A stretch of DNA of 64,000 nucleotides from Halichondria panicea. Its lineage: Eukaryota; Porifera; Demospongiae; Suberitida; Halichondriidae. Numbering within the stretch: the first letter of the stretch is position 1; every line of letters starts with the position of its first letter. The translations under genes and the position numbers were made by a program. Shown here one piece after another: positions 46,717-60,000 of the stretch. The notes beneath the pieces are model-generated. The model saw nothing but the letters and a program-made list of their open reading frames with translations. It was not told the origin of the DNA and did no database searches. Location of the stretch: the NCBI RefSeq assembly GCF_963675165.1, contig NC_087390.1, positions 2,928,001 to 2,992,000 of the forward strand, written 5' to 3'.

Positions 46717-47496
46717 TCTTGACACTTGAGGAGATGTGTAAATTGTTCTTGCAAATAAGAGAGGTGGTAATTCGTGACTTTCTTGAGATAAGAATAGTTG
46801 CAACTTGCAGCCTGTTAACAGCAGTTTGCACTAGAACACCTGTAGTGGTGAGTAGAAACTTTTACTCTTTGCAACTAATATTGTTGTATTTGTATACTGT
46901 AAACTTCTTGCAGGCTCATATTTATAGCTTACAGATATCATGAATATCATTAGTAAACAGGAAACCCACAGATCGATGTTGTTGCTAGGATAATGTATAG
47001 ATATTGGTAACTGTGCAACGAAGGAAGTATACCTTGTATGATCACAATGCCCAGCCATCTTACCAATTCAATAATTATTATATATGCTCTCTACCGTCTT
47101 AAGCGAGAATGATCAATGATCGATCTTATACTTAGTCTATAGCTATGTCGGACAAGCGACTAATTATTTAGAAGTATATGCATCGCTGAGCCAAATTAAA
47201 ATTAGCGGTACAATATGATCCTTTGAACCCAGAGGCCCAAGTTGATTCATCATTAATTTTAGTGTATTTAATTTGTGTATTAACATTTTACGGTCTGCAA
47301 AAAATATATAATATAATAATTATAATGTATAAATAATGAATGTACATGAAATGCATATCAACTATTATATATCACATTCTATGAAAAATATATACATCTG
47401 TGTTAATAAACAACATGAAAAAAAGGTGCAAGAAAAACAACTGGTAGAATTGATTCAGTCAAAACTCTAGAAATAGAAAAAATAATGTGTAGTCCT
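46717..47496. other. Intergenic region between CDK5 activator and myosin 3' end
   Basis: Short AT-rich spacer, especially 47290-47420. No gene is supported. Confidence 0.5.
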
Positions 47497-50400
47497 CTAA
47501 AACCCGCTAGTGGGCCAAGTCAGGATAAGGTGGTGAGCATTGTTCTTTCTGAGGACGGGTCGGGCCACTCGGTCTTCTTGGAAGTGTAGCTCCTTCTGTT
47601 TAGAGCCAACGTTGAACACGAGAGGGTTGGCAACGATCACCTCAAGGCGTTTGCCGTATTTCCTAGGAGAAAAAATTAAAATCATTAATAACAGAGCTAC
47701 ATGTACAATAACATATAACATAGAAAGTGAAATCGGTAAAATCGGTGTGATAGAAAACCAAATTTGAATAGACCCTAAGGACCACCATTACATAATCATA
47801 TACTGTCCCTACAAACACATTACTAGCTATTAAAAGTTGCACTAGCCTACACAAATTACTACATCCAAAAGCCATATAGCAAAGATTTAATGACTTAAAC
47901 TATTTAGGTTGGATTACAAATCAACAATTTGTTCTCATGGCTAATAAACTGTGTAATTCATACAAAGAGTGCCTCACCCAAAAATAGAGGCATACACATC
48001 CCAGTAGCGTGACTTGTTAATACTATAATTTCATTTTGTTAACGAGAAAGCCGATATCACTTATTGTAATTGGGTTTGTACGGATTCTAAAGCTAGTAAG
48101 GTTAATTTTTGTTATTCTGACATTACACTCTGTGAACGTTGTGTGAGAAAAAGACAGAAAAGGACCGACAAAAACTAAATGAAAACTGAGAACCATAACA
48201 ATAAAATACGAGATTAATTGACAATTGATTGAACTGCTACAACAAATGGACGCTGGATCAATAACTACCACCCCCACACACAATCCCTCCTCTCACTATT
48301 TCACAGATGCTGTTGGCAATTACACTGAGCCCAACTTAGTTTAGCCAAAACAAGGGATAGCCCATAAAGAGATCAATCACTTTGTGACAAACTGAATTAT
48401 TGTCAGTGTTTCACCTAGAACAGAAGACCACCAATTACCACAGGAGGGTGTGGCTAATATATGGGGCTTTTGATGTGGCTTTTGATCTATAGGGATCAAG
48501 TCTCTCAACACACTGCTTCCATACAACCTGGCCACAAACACAAAACAAGGTTAGTTAGCTAAGACACAGAACTCACAACACTGCATGCAACTACTTCCTT
48601 GCTGGGGAGGTTGTTGTACCAAAACTGAGTGAAAAGCAAAATTCCCTCTGGTTGAATTATTGGCCAACCATTTCAGTTTCAAACAATATGAAAAGGGACA
48701 GACAGTCTTTCAAACAATATGAAAAGGGGCAGACGGTCAATCATGTCACTAGAGGAATCAGGCAAATGTTTTGGCACAACTGCGTTGATTTTTAGTTCCT
48801 ATGTTATTTTAGAAACAGTTGGCTCAGTTGGCTTAGTTTCACAGTAAAGCATATCTTAGCGGAATGTACGTGTACACTTCTGAGGAACATCTGTGAGATG
48901 CTAGCGGCACAGGTGGGCAGTAATAACTGGGTGAAATTACATAGTCTGTAACACAGATATAATGATAGCCCTTGGGTGCAAGTCATCTACAAAGTCATTG
49001 TAAGGATAGCACCATGCATGTAGACTATCATGTTAGTAAGGCAATACATGTAAATATTCCTGGATCACGTGCAATTAATCTACAAAGTCATAGTCATTGT
49101 AAGCTATATATAGCTACATGTAGAATATTATACATTTCTAATAACGCAATAATACATGTAAATATTTAAGCCTGGTATTGCGATGACATGTACATGTAGT
49201 AGTACAGATACTATAGACACACAATTTAATACGAAGTGAGTATTTAAATGTACAATTTAAAGACCCTATTTAATTTAACTTGCACAACGTACGTGCCGTG
49301 CATGTTTCAATACAAGCTTATCATGATAATGATTGTGTGTATTGAGCAATAGCACTATGTGCAGTGTTTTCTCAACAGGCAAAGTGCACAGAAGCCGTAA
49401 TATCAAAACTATCGTCAATAGGAGATCACAAAACAGTACACAATTCCAATAGTCAGAGCGGATAATACACTGGAAATTTATCAACCATGTACTCTAAGTT
49501 TTCAAAATAAGCGTTATTCCCAAAACCAGTCATTATATTAGTTATATCAGAATTACTGGCCGGCATGGACTTACAGCAGTACACAGATAAACACACAGCA
49601 CATGACAGAAACTTTCAACCTAAGGTTTATCTAAAATCTGTCAAAAGGTTTTCAAAGTTGACCTTTCAGGAAGGACAACATGCGTACTCATCTAGACCGT
49701 ACATCACCATTAATTTTAGTATATATATAGCACAGGGCACAGGCAGTTCTAATGAAAGGGAGCATTCCTTTGATCTGCAAACATCAATAACAACAGGATG
49801 ACACACTGCCTTCCCAATGACGTTAGTGCTTACCACCATACTGCAATAGGAGCAAGCAAAGGAACTCATCAACTGAAAAGGGAAGTACTATTGTGACAGG
49901 TGGGAAGTTAGCTAACATTAGGTAAGCAGGTTATCACAAGCTTGTCATAGGCCACAAAGGACTCTTGAATCAGATAAGCAAAGGTGCAATGTCAGTTTCA
50001 TCACAACAGTCCCAATTTCCCTGCACCTGGTGCTAATCATGCAGTTAAGCAGGACATTGCAAGTCAACTAACCATAATATTGAGCCATGTACATATGTAT
50101 ATAGGGGCACATGCACCAAAACATTGCAACATTTCCATTTCCACTGTATTCTATTCTGAGGAAAGCATGACAACACCATTTACATGTACATGCAGTTTCA
50201 TTTCACTAGCTACACCAATAAGCATCATTGAAGGCCCTAGTGGTTTTTACATATACTGTTCTCAATATGGCTGTTCACACAGGAGTCAATCACATAATTT
50301 CATAAAGGACAAAAGAGCCATCACTTAATTTGGGGATTTCTATTAGAAAGATTGGACACAACTACAAGTGGAAAGCAAGTACATATTCAACAATGTCAAC

Positions 50401-53400
50401 AAGTATTTAGTTCCCGGTACCTAGTAACCATCTGGGCTATGCTCACTCCCCCAGTAAACTAGTAAACTGCTGCCAAAAAAGCAACACTGAAAGGAACCAC
50501 GTAGGCTGGTACAATAACATGTAACTCACAATACACAATAATTATTTATGTACATTACTCGGTCAGGCATATCAAAGCTCGTTACATCACAAATGTCTAA
50601 CAATTTAATACTAGGGCCTGGGGGAAGGGTTGTTTTGGCTGGAGTGTCATGGCTCTATTGGAGAGGTCATACAGGCTAGTGGAGGGGGACAGTGCTGAAA
50701 CATAACAGTTATCTATCAGCTAACACTTCTTACGTAGGCACGGACTCTCACTAGCAAACACACTACAGTATGTGTACCTAACCCCCCCGCACACAAACAC
50801 ATGCACCGTTAAAACACACACACACACACACACACACACATCTCTACACAGTTACACTAATACACACATATAAACGATCAATTAAGCTTCTCAGCAAGGC
50901 CAAGGCAGAGCTATGAACAGAGATTCAAGCCAATTCAACTCTCAATGCTAATTAATGTAGGTATGTGCATGTATGGTAACTACATCTCTCTCACCTTTGA
51001 CAGATCTGACAGAGGACTGCTAGCAGCTCGGCGACTCTGTTCTCTTTTAGTGGGTTCACAATGTAGAAGACGAGGTCCTTGCGATTCTCAAAGTGAATTA
51101 TCATCCCTTGATCGAGGGAGGGGCTAACACTGATCCCTGTTATCGTGGTGAGGAGGAGAGGGGACTTCTTGCGTTGGAACTGTTTACGAGGATCAAGTTT
51201 GAAGATTTCTATGTCTGTGATCAGTAGAGCTCTTTCTTGGACCTTCCCACGCTTGTTGATCTGTGTGTGTGTATGAGGTGAGGGGGAAGGCCGTGATGTA
51301 TGTGAGGTCCATGACAGGGTTGGGGTGCATAGTGTGTGTGTGTGTGTGTAGGGTCCTGACGGAGTACATAGTGTGTGTGTGTGTAGGGTCCTGACGGGGT
51401 ACATAGTATGTGTGTGTAGATGAGAGGATGCAGCTGTATCAATGTAGATGTACCTATGAATGAGTGTAGGTAGTTCAAACCAGCATGGTGTACATTTATC
51501 TAAGTTGAAAGTTCACATCAATATTAAAGATTTTTCACCACATGAAAGCATTGTTTACAGTCAACTTCCCACATCAAAGGAAACCAGTACATACTTGTTT
51601 AGCTCACTCCCGATACACACCAGCTGACAAGAGGCCTCTAAACATTACATCATTACACTAGACATTTGTAGCAATGGTACAAGTGTAACTGTATACCTTA
51701 GTGAGCACATGTTTGTAAGAGCACTGAAAACATTCCATATGTATATGTGCATACGCTCAAAAACAAGTCTCCATCTATAGGTCAACAACAGCTGCAACAG
51801 TGCTGGCTCTTTTGAGTCAATTCCGTTCAAAAGGAGATAAAAGATGTTCTATTTACCCCTTTACTGATGGAGCTCAGTTAACAAAAAATTGTTGTCGTTA
51901 AATTTCAATTTAGTCTTTGACGAGATTTAAATTGCTTTCTTTGTTGTACCTATAGAAACGTCACCGGCAACAAAGAAATATTGATTAAGCTTTGCTAGAT
52001 AAAGTTCCAGTCGCTAAAAGAATGCTTTCATTGTTGTTTGTTGCATGTACAAGGCTTGCAATTAGACCTGGAATAGCTGACCGATTACTGCAAAACACAC
52101 ACCATTAGAGGGAAATTGATCTAAAAAGCAATCTTTCCAGGCACTTACCCAGAGGAAACTAACCACACACCCCCACCCACAAAGCGGACTAATAGCACAG
52201 TGTACGCAAGTGCTGAGAGAATATTTATAGAGATACATATATGATATTTCATCCGAGGGGGGGCCATTAAGAAATTTTACAGTGCATTAGGTTACCCGAT
52301 GAGAGGTGACGTCTTCACACAATACAATTAAGCCATTAGTAACTATCTCAACTGAAATTTCTTCAGCGATAGATCTTTACAACAAAAAATCCACCAATCC
52401 CACAACTATACTTTCAAAAAATTCAAAACAACTCGAGGCCCTTATTCAAAGGGGTATACCACACACATACAAGAATGCTCACACATGCAAGAGCAGGCCA
52501 TTAACTAGTACATGCATGTACAGTGTAAGTCCATTAACTTTGGTGAATACATGTAGCTCCACCACACTTTCTAAGGCTGTACCTGGGTGTGTGCCCACCA
52601 CATATATTCTACCAAACCACACACTGGCTGCTGTCTAAGAGCTACACAGCCACTTTTCACATAGAGACTAGTCTAGAAGATTGAGGCCTAATGTTGTTAG
52701 GGCAATGTTTGGCTGTGTTTAGAACAGATGGTATTACCATTAGAATACATCATCTTGAGGTCTGCTACATAACTTAACATCTTAGCTTTACACATAATAA
52801 CGTTTGGATGTGAAACTTGTACATGTACACAACTGGGGTTGTGCTTTCAGAATCCCATAATTTCAGTCTGGGTGTGGCATGAAATATCTGACCAGGGAGG
52901 CTACTATCAGAGGCTATTAGTATCATATCTTAGCTTTACACATAATGAAATTTGGATGTGAAGTACATGTACACAACTGAGGTTGTGTGTTCAGAATCCC
53001 ATAATTCCAGTCTGGGTGTGGCATGAAATATCTGATGAGGGCGGCTACTATCAGAGGCTAATTAGTATCATTAGCAGTCATTTGATGTTGGCTGACCTAA
53101 GCTTATAGAGAGACTATCAAATAGCAACCATTCTACTCAAATTACAAAAGTCCATCACTCCCTCATACACCAATACAAATATATACAGTACTATGTTCAC
53201 GTACAGTACAGGAGATATGGATATACTCTCAGTCCATATATACACATACAACCACGGGGAATCAACTATGAAATCAGGGAAATTTGAAACCATTCACAGT
53301 CGTAAAACAGGGATTGTACAGACAACTTCTAAAGGCTGGTATGCATTCTTAAGGATTATGCGTGGATATATCTCGGCGGACGTGTTCTCGCCATAGTGCT

Positions 53401-56400
53401 ATAGCAAGGAATGCTGAGTATGAGTTATGCTAGGACAGTCAGGAGTGGTGGGAAATAATTAAGAGCAGCTGGCATTTGTTTCTTGTCTGAAATAACAGCT
53501 CATCTCACACATCTTGTAGACCCATTAACATACCTCTCTCTCAAGCTTTCAGAAAACCAGCAATTAGAACACAGAATTGATACACAGACAGTACAGTACA
53601 CAACAGTACTACTGTACATACATGTACTACAGTCATGTTTACTACTTAAGTAAAGCATTTTTGAAGTTCCTTGGTCTATAATCATGATTTTCTGAAAGCT
53701 TGGAGTGAGATGTACATCCTTTTTTCCATGTGGTCATGGTTTTTTTTTATCTAAATAAGAAATTACTGTCCATTGAGTTTTTTTTAGCATAATTACTAAA
53801 AAAGCCGACTCAAAATACAAGAGATATCCAACGTTAACTGAAGCATATCTTTGAACAGGCCAACATAAGTAACACGAATCCCGCTGGTTCAATCGTACTA
53901 ATTTTCTAAAAGCTTAGCTTAATTTATGGATTAGTAAGTGAATATCCCGGGGCTACTTATCGAAACTAACAAGTTACCTTCATGGTAGCGCAGGAGAAGA
54001 GGACTTTCTCAAAGGTGTGAGAGCGTCGTAGGTGTGTGAGGGAGGTCTCAAACGCCTGGTGGTTGGAGTTCTCGGTCTGTGAGGGTATCAAATAGTGCAT
54101 GGTACGTGACAACGACCACATCAAAGGATGGGCATGTAGGAAATGACAACATCAAAGGCACATCATTATACATTAGTGAAGGAATAGGGACTCAATCGAT
54201 GGAAAAACACATTACATCATTGGACTGTGCATCCACACTCACACCCACCCACACACTACTCATACTCACACCCACACACACTACTCATACCCACACCCAC
54301 ACACATACTCACACCCACACACACTACTCACACTCACTACTCATACTCACACCCACACACACTACTCACACCCACACCCACACCACTCACCGACATGTTG
54401 AGGTAGCTGCCGCTCCACTTTCTATTGTAGCCCCAGTTGGGTCTGCGTTGCTCGAGTGCTCCGAACGCCACTGCCTTGAGCTGCACCTCGGGGCGATCTC
54501 GCACAGGGATACGAAGGAGGATCACCTTGGCACGCCACCTGAGAACACAGAGGAGAGCATGAGTGCGTGAGTGTAACAAACATGTATGCAAAACAGTTGA
54601 ACCAGTAGAGGTTTGCATGACTTAATTATTACACAGTAATTAAATCAAAGCGGCACTCAAATATAGGTGCCAATTAGACATTGCACTCCAATTTTTCTGG
54701 AACATGTAGTCTTAATTGCAAACGTAATTATTTTTAGTAGCGCTTTGATTACTGTAATACGTGGTGGTGTAAAACCGTGTGATTATATACGATAGAGTAA
54801 TAGAGCGTGTGGAGAGTTGTGGGTTGTCAAGTGTACGAGTACGTATAGCTGCAAGACATAGCAGAGCTAGCGGAGGTACTCGTAGACAGACAGTCATCCA
54901 TTGTTACGGATAACCCACTGCCAGCTATTAAAAGCAGCACACACACACACACACACCACACATATAGGCCCTTACAGCAATGCCAGAAAGTGGGGGAGAG
55001 AGATAGAGCGAACATTTATGGCTACTATTTTGTACACACTCATTGAGAAATAATTAACTCAAAGTAAACAAAATAATTACAAAGCAAGTCACTAGTAGCT
55101 ACCTACTTAGAATGTAAACAGAACAGAGTAAAGGGATTATTATAATTTCCGGAGGTACATGTATAAACACTCAAAAAGTTGTTTGTCAATCAGTATACCT
55201 GCAATAAAAGCTGTGCTTATTAGCAAATTGATACCGTCCAAATTCACTACAACAGGTGGTCTCCATTGGCACACTCGATAGCTTGAGGGCAATAACAGAG
55301 GGCGGCCATTAACTGATACTAATTAAATTAGCTATAAGCCTTTTTTGTTTGTTTTTGTTGATGGTAAATGTTACCACCAGCTGTACAGATATGCTCCAAT
55401 GCACAATATTGTCAGTAGATTGCTATCACTAGTATCCTGTGTACATGTGATCACACCTAGTGTTTCGCGCTGCACTAAGCAAAGCCTTGTAAAGTGAATA
55501 CTTGAAATCAGTAAGATTACTGACAAGCCTATTGAAGAGGATATATGATCGTGAGGATCAATTCATTTCAGTTTAACATTCCAGCATTTTTTTGGTGAAA
55601 AGAATTTAAGGTATGGCTACTGCAAGGAATTTAGAGCACACACTGTATTTCTCGCACACTACACTTTGTTGAAATACTGAGAATGTGAAGGCAAGCAACA
55701 CTGGGTTTTGTTTACAGTACGTATAGCAGCACGTTTTAAGAAGAAATGGGTAAATAATTATAACCGACAGCCAGACATGGTTACGCAACACAGGGGCAAA
55801 GAAACGTGTCCACCCACCCAATGTTATGGGGAGTGTGCAACAAAATCTGGTCATTGAAAGCACTGCCTCAGGACACTAGTAACATGAGCTCCATAACATT
55901 TTGTCTGAGTCCCCTAGTTACACTAGTGAGAGTAGGTGACCAGCTACAAACAACTGTCTGGTGGTGGTACAGTGATAGCTAGAGAGTGGTTGAATCCCAC
56001 ATTCTTCAAAGGAAGAATTGAATTTACATTTTGAGCAAATTTGATTTGATTAGGAGTTTTAAATGTGGGAACTGTAGCTCCCTACCAAAAACATTACTCA
56101 TAATCCATCCCATACCCTTCCCAAAAACACTACTCATAATCCATCCCATACCCTTCAATGAAGATCAAATTAGTAAAAGGATATGTAAAGAGAGGCCACC
56201 TAGTGAAGCTGCTCCAGAGACAACTCTAGAGACAGCAGCCTAAAGGGAGTCCCAGGCTGGACCACAGTGTGAGTTAGAGTGACTCAATTGAGGCCACTAG
56301 CTTACACAGAGACACTCTCAAAGGACATTCTCAGGATAATGGAGATAGTGTACTACCAACTAGCCCAGAGGAATGTTGTTGATCAGTGAGGGAAAATCTA

Positions 56401-57000
56401 CTGTTTCCTAGAGTACTCTTATCAGGCAACTCCACAGCTGTCCCTATATACACAGGAGGGAGGGGTTGGACAAGTGTGAACCCTTGTGTAACAAAATTGA
56501 ATTCTTAAATTAGCCTCACTTTTTCTCCAATAGAGCATATTTTGCGTGGGAAATCATCTAGAAAGGAGGTTTTGTGTACCACAACTGAAGCTATCCTTGA
56601 GATTGTAAGCACTTCCAATAGGTTTGTGAGCTACTACTACTAGTCACACAGACTGCATGAATGTCTGGAGCTAAGAGAGATTCTACTGCCGATATGACTC
56701 TCATTATCAGCTTACAGCATGCCGGTACTTCAAAGAGTACTGGGAAGCTACACTTCTGCTTTCAGACTTCTCTGAATATCTAGTAACGAGTAATTTAGTC
56801 GACACATCGAACTGAAATGTAAAAAAAATTGCTTGACTCAGCAATATTCAATATTTGGGCTCGTGTGATGTTGTCCGGTCCTACACAATGCTCACACTAT
56901 TTTAACCTTCGTATAAAAGAGCAAGTATTTTGTTGGATTATTAATTTTGTTGTAATAATACAGTGTCCACAAACAACTTACAGTGTGTATAATTATAATA

Positions 57001-57074
<74 letters not shown>

Positions 57075-60000
57075 ACCTGGCGTGTATCTGCATGGCATAG
57101 GCAATGAATGTGTGGAGGACTTGAGGGGGGGTGGGCCACTCTACACTCTTACCAAGGTCCGGCATCTCCCGAACACGTCTGCAGAGAAACAATACGCAAT
57201 GATAATTATAACAAAATGAGCAGTACGTATCATTATATATATACGATAAAGTACGTACAGTGGGTAATTTTCGGGGGCGGGGGTAAAATATTCATTATTT
57301 TCGTGGGCAAGCTGACCTCCACAACAATTTTTCCCCATGAAAACATAGGTGTGGTTTACCTGAATGCAGTGCAGGCAATGAACATTTTACTCGCACAAAT
57401 CACTGTGTTCGAGTTGAACGAATTTTTTAACCCATGAAAATTACCCGCTATACGGTAAAACATGTAACTAAGGCATGTACTATTCCAGGAACATACATAG
57501 GAAATAGTTACTCCTGCAGATATTTAAAATACCTCGTTAACAAGCTATATACACCTGTAAGTATACACATGCAAGTATATACGTACAGTTTATATTAACA
57601 GCTTAAACAAGTTTCGAGATTTGTACAATAACATAACGCCACCCACGCAATCCCGTGTATTACACAGCTGTCAACAAGCACCAGCGTCAGCAGTACGTGC
57701 TAAAATGGAATCTACATGTATAATAATAACAATTTCACAACTCATGACCAGCACAACAGCGTGTACTACATGTATTATATACATCCTTGTTAGAATATCC
57801 CAATAGTCACAAGGTGAGGAAATGACCCACCATACTGCAGCATTATCATAAGGTGCTTATCGTATATAGTACATAGAACGTGACATGTTGTCACTTCATG
57901 AATCAGTAAAATCTGACTTCACCAAAGGTTCCCAAAATAAGCACGCTGCTGCTGTTTATTCGGCCATTATAATTATGCACTGATCATGATTCCATAAAGC
58001 TACCAATAGAGGAAAACAAGCAGGAAACACATACACAGGTGTTTGCACAGTCAAACAACAGGATTTGGTAAAGCCCAATAACAAACAAAAGGGTACAGTA
58101 ACACACATGATTATTACATCATAGAAATATACTGTACATGCACATGTACATGTAGATGACATGCTCAATGGCTTCACACCTGACATGGTATGTTTACCAG
58201 CACCATATAATAATATCAATTAACTACTTCCAAATGCAGGTGCTATACATGGATGGGGACTAACTTTAAAGGAAATATCTCATTAACTAGAACAGAGAGT
58301 GTGTAACATGTGCTTTGTGTGTACGTCCTTCCGACATGGGCGACAGTTAACAAGCCGTGCATGGTTTGGTTTACTAGGAATACCTTTTGATATAAGATAC
58401 GAAATTACAACCTAACTAGGCAAGCTACGTGAGTAGATGTGAACACAGTATGTAACAAGGAACGTGTACGTGCTGGTGAGCTGGGTGTGCCATACATGTA
58501 CATGTACATGTACATGCATGTGCACACTTGGTTGCAGACTTGCTGACAAACATGCACCTACATTAACTGTTCATGGAATGTGAACAGAAAAGAGCGAAGT
58601 AAGCTATTTGTACGTGAATAGAAACCTCCGTCTTTAGGTTGTCCTTTTCGGTAGTTCCTTTGTATAAAAGAGAGGTGACACATGCACCTACACATTAACT
58701 GTTTATGTGAACAGAAGAGTGAAATTACTAGGCACAAGCTATTTGTACGTGAATAGACATGATTTATTATTCCACACTACAAATTCATTGTATAGAATTT
58801 AAAAACACAATTTCCAAAGAATTAAGCAGTTGATAACACTATACAGTGCCCAATCAAACACAACACTGACAGACAGTGGAGAATGCACGTACATGCACGT
58901 ACGCACAACACATGCACATACATGTACATGTACATGCATGTACGCATTCCCCGTTCACCTGGTAATTACCCGAGGTGTTTAAAACAATAAGGAAATGACC
59001 TTTCAACATTACAGCTAGGTGGTTATTATAAACCCAGAAGTGCAACTTACTTGAACAGAGACGTGATTCCAAGCAGGAATGACTTCAGTTTGTATCGTCT
59101 GTAGTAGGCGACGATGGTGGCTATGGCTTTGACCCTCTTCAGGCGGAGTCGAACCATCATCCCACGAGTGAACTATATGTGTGGAGGGGGAGGGGTGACA
59201 CACGCACAATAGAGGGAGAGGGGGAGGGGTTACACACGTACAATAGAGGGAGAGGGAGGGGGGAACATGCAATGGGAATCGTGTGGGGGGACATGTGATA
59301 ATTCCAGGAATAAGAGATTAATTTGTACAAGAGAATGTATCCAATTTCAGTAACAACACAGGAAGCAATCAATAATTCCCTTATTCTACCACCCATGCAT
59401 TTTGGAGTGAATCCAATTCTTCTGCATATTCGCAAACGTTTATTTTCGTCCCTAGAAAGGTTTCGCTAGCAAAACATTGTTACAGCTCGGTACAGTATGT
59501 CTTAATTAATTAAGATCAAGAGGGTTTGTATGTAAATAAACGACCTACGTACATGTAGGTGATATAATTAACTCACTTTCTGAATGATAAGTACCACTTT
59601 CGGCAGTTTGTCCAGTCTCACTCTCTCCAGCTGAGTCAGCGTTTGTGGTGACCGGATGAATATCTTTGTTTTTCCATATGCAGTGTCCTCGAAAAGTTTG
59701 ATGTTCCGAATGATGAGTTCGCACGCCTTACGGGCGGAGCCAGTGTACGAGGGCCAAGTATCAGAGCATGTCACCTTGTACCTAGAAAGAGGGGGGGGGG
59801 GTGATTTTCACACAGCAGCAGTTGAAAAAAGGGGACTGTATTAAGTTCGGTAAAATGGAAATACTATCTTACCTCTGAGCGAATCTTTCGTAGGGTTGTC
59901 TGTTGGCAAAGCCCGCCCTCCTCACCCGAACGTTCTCCATTAGTCCGAGGTAGCTGACTTGATGGTGACATCTCTTGTCATCAAAGCCTCGAGAGGACTT

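Larger units (their letters stand above)
54539..57076. other. Myosin intron, no gene seen
   Basis: It contains the 36-bp tandem duplication at 56085-56156 and ends in the TG tract at 57003-57071. No coding feature is supported. Confidence 0.55.

Noticed and set aside
46717-46803. 29-residue N-terminal extension of the CDK5 activator
   Set aside because: It would abolish the MGSQLS myristoylation start that matches the family.
59200-59262. Possible regulatory repeat (ACAATAGAGGGAGAGGG units)
   Set aside because: Short purine-rich simple duplication beside an exon; nothing distinguishes it from low-complexity slippage.
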